DNA from: Arenibacter sp. ARW7G5Y1
Lineage (GTDB): Bacteria; Bacteroidota; Bacteroidia; Flavobacteriales; Flavobacteriaceae
Assembly: GCF_003201775.1 (NCBI RefSeq)
Contig: NZ_QJJZ01000011.1
Coordinates: 1-64,000 of the forward strand
Reading direction: 5' to 3'
DNA: 64,000 bases
Shown here: positions 46,149 through 56,097 of the stretch, in pieces
How positions within the stretch are numbered: the stretch's first letter is position 1
How the letters are laid out: the number at the start of each line of letters is the position of its first letter
Notes under the pieces: generated by a model
What the model saw: the letters and a program-made list of their open reading frames with translations, nothing else
What the model was told of the DNA's origin: nothing
Database searches by the model: none
Program-made: the position numbers and the translations under genes

Positions 46149-46745
46149 TCAGTTGGTTTTGTTGCGCTTTTTTGGAGGTTTGCACTCCTTACAGAAATCT
46201 GATAATAGTACAAGTTCATTTTTTACAACTTCATGTTCTTTTTCCAATGTTTCTGCCTTGTTGCCAAAATCCGTTTCTAGATAGACCCTTGAACTGATCT
46301 TATTTCGTTCCGCAATCATTTTATCAAAATATGGCTGAAAAAAACTAGCATCGGAAAAGGTTTTTTTATTTTCGAATAGTTCCTTTCTTATCTTTCTGGC
46401 ATATAGTTCCGAAAGATCAAAATCGAACTGCACAAGAGCTATCAACCTTTCCGCCGCCAAACTATCCGGAGCCATTATCACGGCTGCATCCCTCTGAAAT
46501 GTACAACTCACTTTGGAATTGAAGTTCCTGGTAAACATAAATTCAACATTGGACATTTGAAACGAAAAATCAAGCATAACCCCTGACTGAACAAAAACCT
46601 TGTCTATTTCTGCGCTAATTTTGGTTTTTGAACCCTTGAAATCTTCAATTTCAAATTTGTGATAAGGAGCCCAATCAATCTTGTTTTCCTGGGAAAACAG
46701 ACCATTAACAAGAATAAAAAGAAGTAGTGATAATCTAAATGCCAT
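46149..46745 (-). CDS. Exported DUF922-like protein without catalytic motif
   Basis: A 198-residue protein with a signal peptide (LSLLLFILVNGLFSQ). The layout resembles the DUF922 Zn-dependent protease family of Bacteroidota, in which a HEQxHFD motif is followed by 'LAELYARKLRKEL'-like sequence. Here residues 104-110 read LVQFDFD with 'LSELYARKIRKEL' after it, so the two histidines and the glutamate are missing. It is best called a non-catalytic relative; the family match is from memory of the motif. It ends 17 bases from recG. Confidence 0.7.
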   Translation of the reverse strand: MAFRLSLLLFILVNGLFSQENKIDWAPYHKFEIEDFKGSKTKISAEIDKVFVQSGVMLDFSFQMSNVEFMFTRNFNSKVSCTFQRDAAVIMAPDSLAAERLIALVQFDFDLSELYARKIRKELFENKKTFSDASFFQPYFDKMIAERNKISSRVYLETDFGNKAETLEKEHEVVKNELVLLSDFCKECKPPKKRNKTN

Positions 46746-46869
46746 ATTACTGATTACAATTGTCCGCAGACCAAATACTATAAGGACCGATACTGTTTAA
46801 TAAGGAGGTAAATATAGTAAATCTCCTATTTTTATTAGGTGTTTCCATATAAATGAAATTTTGTACCAC

Positions 46870-46898
46870 AAAAAAACCCTGTCATTTCTGACAGGGTT
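46870..46898 (-). terminator. Terminator of tRNA-His
   Basis: On the minus strand the stem AACCCTGTCA with TGACAGGGTT closes a GAAA loop and is followed by a run of T residues. It begins 10 bases past the tRNA 3' end. Confidence 0.92.
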
Positions 46899-46907
46899 GT
46901 ATTTCTG

Positions 46908-46982
46908 GGTGGAAGACCGGGTTCGAACCGGCGACCTCTGGAACCACAATCCAGCGCTCTAACCAGCTGAGCTACAACCACC
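46908..46982 (-). tRNA. tRNA-His (anticodon GTG)
   Basis: A 75-base cloverleaf on the minus strand, including the extra G-1 that marks tRNA-His, which pairs with C73. The D stem is GCTC/GAGC, the anticodon stem CTGGA/TCCAG with loop TTGTGGT, and the T stem GCCGG/CCGGT with TTCGAAC. The acceptor stem GTGGTTG/CTTCCAC has two adjacent U-U pairs (5-68, 6-67). CCA is not encoded. It has its own promoter and terminator and stands as a single-gene unit. Confidence 0.95.
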
Positions 46983-46997
46983 ATTTGTAAGCGGTGG

Positions 46998-47028
46998 CAA
47001 AGATAAATCTTTAGTTCTATCACACAAA
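46998..47028 (-). promoter_or_regulatory. Promoter of tRNA-His
   Basis: On the minus strand TTTG (47028-47025), exactly 19 bases, then TATCTTTG (47005-46998). Both boxes match the Bacteroidota consensus fully. The tRNA begins 15 bases after the -7 box. Confidence 0.85.
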
Positions 47029-47255
47029 ATAATTTTCAGCTTATTTTAGGCCATCTCGTAAAAAGCTCATACAGCGAATTATATGATATTTTAACTGTAC
47101 AATTATCGACCAAATACTAATAATATTGGACGAAACACACAAAAAACCGCACTTTCACAACATAAATTAGCCTATTTTTTAGAGTAAAGATATTTTTATC
47201 AACAGATAAATTAGGATAAATGTCTTTAAGAGTATTACATATTAGGTCCCGGGAA

Positions 47256-49304
47256 ATGAAATTAAAATTAACCGTGTTCTGGATTGTACTTTTCATTACC
47301 GGGGTGAGTTCTGCCCAAGAAACCTCGATTGGAGAATTGAGGCAAAAAATAAACACTTTACGAAGTCAGAAGAAACAGGTCAATAAAGACACCCTTTATA
47401 TTGGATTATTATTGGACCTTGGTGAAAAGCTTAGATTTTTGAACCCCGATAGTCTTTTGTTGCTCTCAAGTGAAGCGCAAAAATTAAGTAGCAACATGGA
47501 TTATAAAAAAGGTGTTGGAGAGGCTTTGTACCACATAGGGACTTATTATTCGGATATAGGTGAGCACAGCATTGCCATAGATAACTATGAAATGGCATTG
47601 GCGAATGCCAAAAAAGAGGACAATGAAGATTTATCTTTGCGAATCGGCAATGAATTGGCCAATGAAAATGTCTATAGTGGCAATTATTCAACGGCCTTGC
47701 TAGGTTATTTGGAGAATATTAAATTGGCACAGTCCAGTGGCAACAAAAAAATGGAATCCATCCTCTATGAAAATGTAGCTGATCTATACGGGGCACAAAG
47801 GGATTATGACCAGGCCCTTTATTTTTATAACAAGGTTGAAAAAATAAACACAAAAATAGGGAACGATATAAGCTCTGCCCAGACCATGAGCAATGTAGCT
47901 TCCATATATGCCGAAACCGGGGACTTCCAAAACGCCCTGTTTAAAATAAACCGGAGTATCAAAATTTTTGAAGAGGGTAAGGAATGGGATTGGTTGGCCT
48001 ATGCCTATGAAGTGAAGGGTAAAGTATACTTGAAACAAAAGCAATATACCAGAGCCTTATATTGGTACGACAAAGGAGCGGAATTACATGACAATCTTCA
48101 GGACGATCGTGGGATTATAGATTTGTACAACGGAATGGCGGAAGCCAATTTTGGGCTTAAAAAAGACAGTATTTCACATAATTACGCCATGATGGCCTAT
48201 GAAATATCCTCTACTATTAAATCTATGGAGGGTATTAAAAAATGTTCCAATACCCTATACAAATTGTATAAAAATCAGGGCAATTTCGCAGCGGCCCTAA
48301 AATATCATGAAATTTTCAGGCAAATGTCGGATACCTTATCCAGGGATGAGAACAAAATGAGTATGACGATGTTGAAAACCGAAATCAGTCATAAGAATCA
48401 GCAAGAGGCATTGGTGCTGCAAAATGAAAAAGCCTTGGCAAAGCAGCGCCTCTATATTTATATAGCGATATTATTTGTTATAGTTTTGGCCGCCATAGCA
48501 TTTTTGGTAGTTAGGGGACAAAAATTCCTAAAAAAGCTGAACAAGGAACTCGAAATCCAAAAACAGGATCTAGAACTGAGAGAGGCCGAATTATGGGAGA
48601 TCAATAACACCAAAAATAAACTCTTTTCCATTATTGCACATGATCTTCGTGGCCCTATTGGCGCTTTGGAGGGACTATTGAAGTTACTGAACAGCGGTGA
48701 TATTAAAGAGTCTGAATTCAAGGAGTTTATTCCCAAACTAAAAAACGATGTCAATAGTATTTCCTTTACCTTGAACAACCTTCTTTCCTGGGGGCAATCC
48801 CAAATGCGGGAAGCTACCACCGACCCTGCCAATGTGGATTTAAAGGCCCTGGTAGAGAACAATATTAATTTACTAAGCGAATTGGCGTTTACCAAAATGA
48901 TTACAATGGATAATTTGATAGTCAATAAGACCATAATCTGGTCCGATGAAAATCAAATGGATATTGTGATCAGGAACCTTTTGAGCAATGCCCTAAAATT
49001 TACTCCCAACAATGGCCATATTACCATTGGATATATTGATAGGCCAGATCATTTGGAAGTATTTGTAAAGGATAATGGGATTGGTATGGACGAGTATGTA
49101 CAGGAACAAATCCTTGCAAAAAACACCAATATTACCACCTATGGGACCAATAATGAAAAGGGAACCGGACTAGGCCTTTCCCTTTGCAGTGAAATGGTTA
49201 TTAAAAATGGTGGTTCCTTATGGGTCAAGAGTGAAATAAATGAAGGGTCTACCTTCTATTTTACCGTACCCAAGGGCAATAAACAATTCCAAAAATCGGC
49301 CTAA
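47256..49304 (+). CDS. TPR sensor histidine kinase (classical HisKA)
   Basis: A 682-residue kinase from the ATG at 47256, which gives a clean signal peptide (LTVFWIVLFITGVSSAQ); an upstream ATG at 47220 adds 12 residues. Several TPR repeats ('ALYHIGTYYSDIGEHSIAI', 'YDQALYFYNKVEKI') fill the periplasmic part, then one membrane helix (about 405-425), a short coiled coil, the phosphoacceptor 'IIAHDLRGPI', and the ATPase with 'NLLSNALKFTP', 'DNGIGM' and 'GTGLGLSL'. No response regulator is adjacent. Its stop is interlocked with that of the convergent bshB1. Confidence 0.92.
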   Translation: MKLKLTVFWIVLFITGVSSAQETSIGELRQKINTLRSQKKQVNKDTLYIGLLLDLGEKLRFLNPDSLLLLSSEAQKLSSNMDYKKGVGEALYHIGTYYSDIGEHSIAIDNYEMALANAKKEDNEDLSLRIGNELANENVYSGNYSTALLGYLENIKLAQSSGNKKMESILYENVADLYGAQRDYDQALYFYNKVEKINTKIGNDISSAQTMSNVASIYAETGDFQNALFKINRSIKIFEEGKEWDWLAYAYEVKGKVYLKQKQYTRALYWYDKGAELHDNLQDDRGIIDLYNGMAEANFGLKKDSISHNYAMMAYEISSTIKSMEGIKKCSNTLYKLYKNQGNFAAALKYHEIFRQMSDTLSRDENKMSMTMLKTEISHKNQQEALVLQNEKALAKQRLYIYIAILFVIVLAAIAFLVVRGQKFLKKLNKELEIQKQDLELREAELWEINNTKNKLFSIIAHDLRGPIGALEGLLKLLNSGDIKESEFKEFIPKLKNDVNSISFTLNNLLSWGQSQMREATTDPANVDLKALVENNINLLSELAFTKMITMDNLIVNKTIIWSDENQMDIVIRNLLSNALKFTPNNGHITIGYIDRPDHLEVFVKDNGIGMDEYVQEQILAKNTNITTYGTNNEKGTGLGLSLCSEMVIKNGGSLWVKSEINEGSTFYFTVPKGNKQFQKSA

Positions 49305-50023
49305 ATTAGGCTGGAGAGGTTTTTAACGGCAACAAACCTTTCAGTGGTAAAACCTTCCCCATAGGATATGCCCACCATTCTACCCAGATCCCTTGACCTA
49401 TAAACAACACTATCTATAAAGTTTTTGCTACTGATTGGCGTTTCCGGCTCCTTACTTTTGGGATCGTAAAATTGGGAACTATAGGCCATTATGGCATTCA
49501 CCTTTACGTCTATAAAATCCGATACATCCACCACAAAATCCGGTTCAAGGTTTTTCCATTGAATATAATGGTGCACCAAACTGGGTCTCCACGCTTCCTG
49601 CCACTTTTCTTCCCCATCTATTTTAGTGTCTATCTTAATAAGTCCACTTAGAAAGCAGGCATCGCTTACCAGTTTGCTACCTTTTGCATGATCTATATGC
49701 CTGTCGTCTATAGCATTGCACAAAACGGTTTCAGGCCTATATTTACGGATCATTTTTATTACTTCCAATTGATGCTGCCTGTCGTTAGTGAAGAAACCAT
49801 CGGCAAATCCCAGATTTTCACGGACAGCAATTCCTAAAATTGCAGCTGCTGCTGCAGCTTCCTTATCCCGGATTTCGGCAGAGCCACGGGTACCTAATTC
49901 CCCACGGGTCAAATCTACTATACCTACTTTTTTGCCACTGGCCACTTCTTTTGCTATAGTTGCCCCTGCCCCCAATTCGGCATCATCTGGATGCGCACCA
50001 AATACTAATATGTCTAATTTCAT
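49301..50023 (-). CDS. bshB1: Bacillithiol biosynthesis deacetylase BshB1
   Basis: A 240-residue PIG-L/LmbE-fold zinc deacetylase. The zinc motif is 'GAHPDDAELG' (His11, Asp13-Asp14), with 'DDRHIDHAKGS' later. BshB1 removes the acetyl group from GlcNAc-malate in the synthesis of bacillithiol, the main low-molecular thiol of many Bacteroidota. The match covers the whole length, and the 'RGELGTRGSAEIRDKEA' segment is typical. The stop codon TAG shares four bases (CTAA) with the stop of the histidine kinase on the other strand. Confidence 0.93.
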   Translation of the reverse strand: MKLDILVFGAHPDDAELGAGATIAKEVASGKKVGIVDLTRGELGTRGSAEIRDKEAAAAAAILGIAVRENLGFADGFFTNDRQHQLEVIKMIRKYRPETVLCNAIDDRHIDHAKGSKLVSDACFLSGLIKIDTKIDGEEKWQEAWRPSLVHHYIQWKNLEPDFVVDVSDFIDVKVNAIMAYSSQFYDPKSKEPETPISSKNFIDSVVYRSRDLGRMVGISYGEGFTTERFVAVKNLSSLI

Positions 50024-50127
50024 TTAATCTTTGTCTACTTTGTTCTTGAAAGCTTTCAAATTACCCCTCCTAAAATTCCACTTTTATTAAAAATATGTAA
50101 TCTCCAAATTTTAGGACAAAAGAGAAT

Positions 50128-51300
50128 CTAGATAGCCACTTCCTTTTCCTTTCTTACCTTTTCCAAAGCTTGTTCAATATCTGCAATTAAATCCTCTGTC
50201 TCCTCTATTCCCACGGAAAAGCGTATTAAGCCATCGGCAATTCCTTGTCGTTTTCTTTCTTCGGCACTCAATAGGGAATGAGAGGTTAAGGTAGGGGAAA
50301 GAACGGTACTTTCCACTCCTGCCAAACTCATAGCCGGTTTTATCAATTTTAAGGATTTTTGAAAGTAGGAAGCATCTAAGTCGGCATTTAACTCAAATGA
50401 TAGCATACCTCCGAAGCCCTTCATCTGTTTTTCCGCAACGTCGTGGTTCGGATGTGAAGGCAGGCCAGGATAATATACTGCAGATATATCTTTATGTGCA
50501 TAAAGGTATTCGGCCATGTGTTGGGCATTTGCATTTTGTGCCCTAACCCTAATTCCCATGGTCTTAATACTCCTTTCCAATAACCAAACGGTGTAATCGC
50601 TAAGACTACCTCCAAAATTTTTGGCCAAGCCTAATATCCTTTTTATATATGCTTCCGTTGAAGCTACTGCACCTGCACAAATATCCGAATGTCCGCCCAT
50701 ATACTTGGTGGCACTATGGATTACCACATCAATTCCAAAATCAATTGGATTTTGATTCACAGGACTGGCAAAAGTATTGTCGATCATGGAGACAAGGCCA
50801 TGTTTTTTTGAAATACTTGCAATAGCTTCCAAATCGGTAATGTTCAATAATGGATTGGATGGGGTTTCAATGTAGATGGCTTTGGTGTTTTTTTGAATTT
50901 TTGCTTCAAAATCATCTGCACTAAAACCATCTGTAAAAGAATACGATATCCCAAACTTTTCGAATTCTTCCACCACTAAATTATAAGTGCCGCCATAAAT
51001 TATCTTTTGTATAACAACATGGTCCCCAGCCCTTAAAAACGCAAGTAAAGAAGTGCTGATGGCGGCCATACCGCTACCAAATATCAATGCTGCCTCGGCA
51101 TGTTCCAAGGCCGCTATCTTCTTGGCCAGGGCCACTTGGTTGGGGGTATTGAAATATCTCGGGTATCGCTTAACATCAATATCTTCAAAGGCATAGGCTG
51201 TTCCCATGTACAATGGGGAAACGGCCCCTTTAAATTCCTTGTCCTCCAGTTGCCCAAAATGGGTACAGATAGTATTAAGGCCCTTTATTTGGTTTTTCAT
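50128..51300 (-). CDS. Trans-sulfuration PLP enzyme (cystathionine gamma-synthase/lyase or methionine gamma-lyase type)
   Basis: A 390-residue Cys/Met-metabolism PLP enzyme. The Schiff-base lysine lies in 'SATKYMGGHSD', the PLP phosphate is held by 'GSGMAAIS', and the N-terminal tetramer contact is 'NTICTHFGQ'. It makes or breaks a C-S bond in cysteine, cystathionine or methionine. Which of these cannot be told from motifs alone. It follows bshB1 by about 100 bases on the same strand; both concern thiol metabolism, but a shared transcript is not shown. Confidence 0.88.
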   Translation of the reverse strand: MKNQIKGLNTICTHFGQLEDKEFKGAVSPLYMGTAYAFEDIDVKRYPRYFNTPNQVALAKKIAALEHAEAALIFGSGMAAISTSLLAFLRAGDHVVIQKIIYGGTYNLVVEEFEKFGISYSFTDGFSADDFEAKIQKNTKAIYIETPSNPLLNITDLEAIASISKKHGLVSMIDNTFASPVNQNPIDFGIDVVIHSATKYMGGHSDICAGAVASTEAYIKRILGLAKNFGGSLSDYTVWLLERSIKTMGIRVRAQNANAQHMAEYLYAHKDISAVYYPGLPSHPNHDVAEKQMKGFGGMLSFELNADLDASYFQKSLKLIKPAMSLAGVESTVLSPTLTSHSLLSAEERKRQGIADGLIRFSVGIEETEDLIADIEQALEKVRKEKEVAI

Positions 51301-51353
51301 TTTAAGAATTTAAATTGATTAAGAATAGTGGGGCATAAAGTTACAAAAATAGC

Positions 51354-52763
51354 CTATACCTTAATTTTTTTCCATTTCCCCTTTTTAAAAAGTAAGTAGC
51401 TTATAAGGGTAAGGAGAACCTCGGCAATCGAAATGGCCAAAAACACCCCAACCGCTCCATAATTAAAGGTGATGGCCAAAACATATGCAAAAGGAAGCTG
51501 AAATGCCCAAAATATTAAAAAGTTAATCTTGGTAGGTGTCCCTGTATCCCCAGCTCCATTAAATGCCTGTGTCAGCACCATGCCATAGGCGTAAAATACA
51601 TATCCTGCCGCGATGATCTGTAAGCATAAGGTACCATATTCCACCACTTCCGGAGTGGTATTAAAGAACAAAATTATTTTTTCAGCAAAGCATAAATATA
51701 TCAAGGAAATCGTAAACATAAAGATGGCATTGTACTTCCCGGTTTTCCATACGGATTCTTCTGCCCTATCCGGTTGATCGGCACCTAAATTCTGTCCCAC
51801 CAGGGTAGCCGCAGCATTGCTCATTCCCCAAGAAGGCATTAAAGTAAACATCATTACCCTAATGGCAATGGTATACCCGGCAAGGACCTCACTTCCAAAT
51901 TCGGACATAATTCTCATTAAAAAGATCCAACTGGACGTTCCAATCAAGAATTGTGCAATACCGCCAGCAGAAACTTTGAGGATGTTTGCCATCACTTTTA
52001 AACGGATTACGATATCGGAAATACAAATTTTAATCTTGCTCCATCCATAGAACAGAATTATCAGTTGAAACAGGACAGCGGTACCCCTACCAATGTTGGT
52101 AGCAATTGCAGCACCCATAACTCCATATTCAGGAATTGGTCCCCATCCAAAAATAAATATTGGGTCAAGGATTATATTAAGACCATTGGACAACACCAGT
52201 ATCCACATTGCAACCGAGGCATCCCCAGCTCCCCTGAAAATGGCATTTATAAGAAACAGAAGTAAAATGGTAATATTACCTCCGAGCATCAACTGGGTAT
52301 ATCCTTGGCCTTCTTGGATAAGTTGGGGACTTCCCCCCATTAAACCTAGGATTTCCTTAGAGTACAGAGCCCCGAATATTCCGGTGACAATGGCCACAGT
52401 TATCCCCAAAAGGATTGCCTGTACTGCCGATTCCCTGGCTTCTTTTAATTTTTTTTCACCAACCCTTCTGGCCACAATGGCCGTGGCTGCCATGCTGAGG
52501 CCGATAGCCACGGCATAAATCAATGTAATCACCGACTCCGTAAGCCCTATTGTAGCTACGGCATTGACACTGACCCTGGAAACATAGGCAATATCCACCA
52601 GGGCAAAAATAGATTCCATCAACATTTCCAGTACCATAGGAATGGAAAGCATAAAAATGGCTTTTCTGATGCTCCCTGTAGTAAAATCGAAGTCCTTGCC
52701 CGATAAGGCTAAAATAAAATATTTGTATAAATTACTTGCAGTAAGTTTTTTTGTACCTGCCAT
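51354..52763 (-). CDS. MATE-family multidrug efflux transporter
   Basis: A 469-residue membrane protein with 12 predicted helices in two six-helix halves. The family signature 'IPMVLEMLMESIFALVDIAYV' lies near the start (given as two parts, IPMVLEMLME and SIFALVDIAYV), and 'GAGDASVAMW' and 'FNGAGDTGTPTKIN' mark the halves. It exports cationic drugs or metabolites using Na+ or H+. It is on the same strand as the trans-sulfuration gene but separated by 53 bases, so an operon is possible. The substrate is unknown. Confidence 0.92.
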   Translation of the reverse strand: MAGTKKLTASNLYKYFILALSGKDFDFTTGSIRKAIFMLSIPMVLEMLMESIFALVDIAYVSRVSVNAVATIGLTESVITLIYAVAIGLSMAATAIVARRVGEKKLKEARESAVQAILLGITVAIVTGIFGALYSKEILGLMGGSPQLIQEGQGYTQLMLGGNITILLLFLINAIFRGAGDASVAMWILVLSNGLNIILDPIFIFGWGPIPEYGVMGAAIATNIGRGTAVLFQLIILFYGWSKIKICISDIVIRLKVMANILKVSAGGIAQFLIGTSSWIFLMRIMSEFGSEVLAGYTIAIRVMMFTLMPSWGMSNAAATLVGQNLGADQPDRAEESVWKTGKYNAIFMFTISLIYLCFAEKIILFFNTTPEVVEYGTLCLQIIAAGYVFYAYGMVLTQAFNGAGDTGTPTKINFLIFWAFQLPFAYVLAITFNYGAVGVFLAISIAEVLLTLISYLLFKKGKWKKIKV

Positions 52764-52920
52764 ATGTTTGGAATTATGTTAAAAGAAGAAAATGGACATC
52801 ATGAATAATTGGAAGTTCACTAAATGAACCCTCAACATTCTTGCTTTGACATCTATAAAAAACATAATTCCTTTACTTCATAGTAAAGCAAAATTGCATT
52901 AAAATTAGAACATTACAAAA

Positions 52921-55900
52921 TTACTTGGTATAGAATCTTTTATTTTTCCAATAACTTACGGCACCCAATAACAATACCCCAAATATGGTGTAATAAATAA
53001 AAGTGGGGGTTATAACCTGTGCCCCACTGGCATAACTATGTAGCCCTACCAAATAGAAATTTACTCCAAAATAAGTCATCATAATACTGCCAAAGGCCAC
53101 TACACTTAGAAAATTGAACATCCATTTACCACGAAGACCGGGAATCAATCTTGTATGGATTACAAAGGCATAGATCATTATTGAAATCAGGGCCCAAGTT
53201 TCTTTGGGATCCCACCCCCAATATCGACCCCAACTTTCATTGGCCCATTGTCCGCCCAAGAAATTACCAATGGTCAACATAACCAAACCTACCGTTAGTG
53301 ACAGTTCATTTATAATGGTAAGTTCCTTGATGTTCAGGTCCATTTTCTCCTTGTTCTTGTCGTTTGTCATGATGATCAACAACAAGCTCACCACCCCTAG
53401 GATCATACCCACGGTGAGGGGACCATAACTACCAACAATAACCGCCACGTGGATCATTAACCAATAACTGTCCAATACGGGCACGAGATTGGCTATTGAG
53501 GGGTCTACCCAACTCTGGTGGGCGATCCACAACAACATAGAAGTTACAAAAGTGGCCGCAGCTACCGTCATATCACTCTTTTTACTGAAGAGTAGTCCCA
53601 TACCCAAAGTTGCCCAGGAAACGTATAGGATACTCTCATAGGCATCGCTCCAAGGTGCGTGTCCGGAGATGTACCAACGCATACCCAATCCTAGGGTATG
53701 CAAAACAAAAAACACATAAATCAGGATTTTGATTCCGGCAATGCTATACCGGAGCGCCTTTCTGTCCTTGATAATCTGGAATACCAGTAAAATAAACATT
53801 AACAGACCAACCAGGGCATAATACCTATATAGCTTATTGTAAATATCGGCCTTGTTGTAAAATACCTCCGCATTAATTTTGTTTTCCGAAGGCAATACTT
53901 CGCTACCGTGGTTTTCTTGGTTCTTTTTAAAGGCGGCCAACAATTTATCGGCCTCGGAATAGTCGCCCGTTTTTACTGCTTTCTCCAGGCTCATCAGGTA
54001 GAAGGGTACGGCATTTTTTATGAAATTGGCATAGAGGGAATCCGATACCTGATATTGACCTCCCCTATATTCCACAGCCGAGATCCATTTGTTATTGTCG
54101 TCATTCAACAATGGAAATATCTTGACGATTTCCCCTCCCAATGCTCTGTTTAAAAGTACCAAACGTTCGTCCAAACTCTTGAAATCCTTTTGGAATTGGT
54201 TGGGAGTGTTGGTTGCGTAAGCTTCCTTAAGATAAGTACTTAATTTGTACTGTCCTTTTTCATCAAAGAAATCCGTAGCCTTTGCGAACTCTTTACCATG
54301 CTCCAATCCAATGATCTTGCGAATACTGTCATTTTGCCCCTTTTTGTCCAAAGCAATAAATTCCGCATAGTACCAAACCCTTGGATTCAGCATCATGGAT
54401 AGAAAAACCTGGTCGGAATTAAAGTCGGTATATTTGTCCGTTAGGCTTAGTTTTCTCAACAGTTCGGAAGAAAATGTATTTATGGGTTTCATACGCCCTC
54501 CGGCATCCTGAATTACCAACTTACCAAACGATGCAGCATGTTCCTTGGATGGGATCATAGCGTGCAACAAGGAATCTACCTGGGCTGCGGTAGGTGTATT
54601 TTCATGTGCATGTGAATCTGCCTCCACACTTTCCTGCGCCATCAAATTAAGACAGCTGCCAAGAATAAAAAGCACTGCCAACTTGGATCTTTTATTTTTC
54701 AATTTTTCCAAGGAATCGCCCAGACTTTTAAACCTGGTCTTGCCATAGAACATGATCCCCATAAGCCCTGCATACAATAGGAAATATCCGATATAAGTTA
54801 TCCAAGTACCCCAAAAATCGTGATTTACCGATAGTACGGTACCCTTTTCATCTGGATGGAAACTGGCTTGAAAAAAACGATACCCTTTGTGGTCCAAAAT
54901 ATGGTTCATATATATATCATAATCAAAAGGACGCTCGTCCTCTATGGTAACCTTGCTCATAAATGAAGCATAGCTATTCTCTGTTCCCGGATGTTTTTCG
55001 GCAATAAAGTCGTTTAATTTAATTCCAAAAGGCAGGGTATACACCTTGGACCCGTATGAAAGGTTAAAATCCAAGCCTCCAACTTCAAATTCGCCTGAAA
55101 AATTGGACACGCCCTTTGCTCCCAGTAGTTTTTTGCGTACCGTTTCCCCATTACTGCTGATATCCACGATCAGGGCATCAAGATCATTTTCTGTTTTTTC
55201 GTTCTCAGGAATGGAAATTATATCATAAGCTCCCTTGATAATTGGCTCGGGAATAACGAATTGCATGCCTGCAGTAGTATATAAAGACCTTAACTGCAGT
55301 GTTTGAAGGCTATCCTTTAATAATTCTCCCTGTAATTGATCGGCCATTCTCATAAACTGTCCTTCGAAGGGCGATTTTATTTGATAATTACCGTTAGATT
55401 CAATAATGTTGATGGCTCCGTCCGTCATTTTGTTCAAGGAAAACAAAACGTTGTGTATACTGCTTACCTCACCACTTTCCAAATAATGTTCATGACGTTG
55501 ACCGTCGCCCGCTTCCACAATTTTCAGGTATTCCTTCCCATTGGGATCTTCTACCAATCCCTCTTTTGCCCCATCCATAAAGCCCACATAGGATATGGTA
55601 AAGGGCTGTCCGTTGAAATCGGAATTCCATGGCAAATTGGATTTGATAGCTTCAGAGGTAACCAAGATATCGTCCTCCAAAATCTTCCGTTTGGGCTCGT
55701 TGTCTATTTCGCCATCCACATAAACCGTGAGATAAGTTTTGTCCGAATAAAAAACATTTTCCGTGTTTCCTTCCCTGATGGGCATCATCCCTTCAAAACT
55801 TATGTAGCGGGTAACAAAGGCTCCAAGAATAATTAAGATCCAAGAGAGATGTAATAAAAGTACGGCCCATTTTTCCTTCCTTAAAAGATTATAACGGGCA

Positions 55901-56097
55901 ATATTCCCCACAAAATTGATGACAAACAATACCATAATGGCCTCGAACCAAGTAGTGTTGTATATCCAAATTCTAGCGGTTTCCGTACTGTACCAGCTTT
56001 CTATAAATGTTCCAAAGGCCATGGCTGTAGCAAAAACAATAAATAAAACCGCCATTAAACGGGTGGAAAAGAACGTTTTTTTAAGGAATTCGATCAT
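52921..56097 (-). CDS. Fused ResB-CcsA cytochrome c biogenesis protein
   Basis: A 1058-residue protein from the ATG at 56097; a longer ORF to 56136 adds 13 residues. The N-terminal ResB-like part has a few membrane helices and a large extracytoplasmic domain. About 300 further extracytoplasmic residues with a HAHEN segment follow, and then the CcsA part (from about residue 740) with the WWD heme-handling motif 'WGRYWGWDPKETWAL'. System II assembles cytochrome c by carrying heme across the membrane and attaching it to CxxCH. The fused form is characteristic of Bacteroidota and epsilonproteobacteria. It is a single gene. Confidence 0.93.
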   Translation of the reverse strand: MIEFLKKTFFSTRLMAVLFIVFATAMAFGTFIESWYSTETARIWIYNTTWFEAIMVLFVINFVGNIARYNLLRKEKWAVLLLHLSWILIILGAFVTRYISFEGMMPIREGNTENVFYSDKTYLTVYVDGEIDNEPKRKILEDDILVTSEAIKSNLPWNSDFNGQPFTISYVGFMDGAKEGLVEDPNGKEYLKIVEAGDGQRHEHYLESGEVSSIHNVLFSLNKMTDGAINIIESNGNYQIKSPFEGQFMRMADQLQGELLKDSLQTLQLRSLYTTAGMQFVIPEPIIKGAYDIISIPENEKTENDLDALIVDISSNGETVRKKLLGAKGVSNFSGEFEVGGLDFNLSYGSKVYTLPFGIKLNDFIAEKHPGTENSYASFMSKVTIEDERPFDYDIYMNHILDHKGYRFFQASFHPDEKGTVLSVNHDFWGTWITYIGYFLLYAGLMGIMFYGKTRFKSLGDSLEKLKNKRSKLAVLFILGSCLNLMAQESVEADSHAHENTPTAAQVDSLLHAMIPSKEHAASFGKLVIQDAGGRMKPINTFSSELLRKLSLTDKYTDFNSDQVFLSMMLNPRVWYYAEFIALDKKGQNDSIRKIIGLEHGKEFAKATDFFDEKGQYKLSTYLKEAYATNTPNQFQKDFKSLDERLVLLNRALGGEIVKIFPLLNDDNNKWISAVEYRGGQYQVSDSLYANFIKNAVPFYLMSLEKAVKTGDYSEADKLLAAFKKNQENHGSEVLPSENKINAEVFYNKADIYNKLYRYYALVGLLMFILLVFQIIKDRKALRYSIAGIKILIYVFFVLHTLGLGMRWYISGHAPWSDAYESILYVSWATLGMGLLFSKKSDMTVAAATFVTSMLLWIAHQSWVDPSIANLVPVLDSYWLMIHVAVIVGSYGPLTVGMILGVVSLLLIIMTNDKNKEKMDLNIKELTIINELSLTVGLVMLTIGNFLGGQWANESWGRYWGWDPKETWALISIMIYAFVIHTRLIPGLRGKWMFNFLSVVAFGSIMMTYFGVNFYLVGLHSYASGAQVITPTFIYYTIFGVLLLGAVSYWKNKRFYTK

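Noticed and set aside
48458-48934. 158-codon minus-strand ORF
   Set aside because: Antisense to the kinase domain at 47256-49304, which has a full set of kinase motifs.
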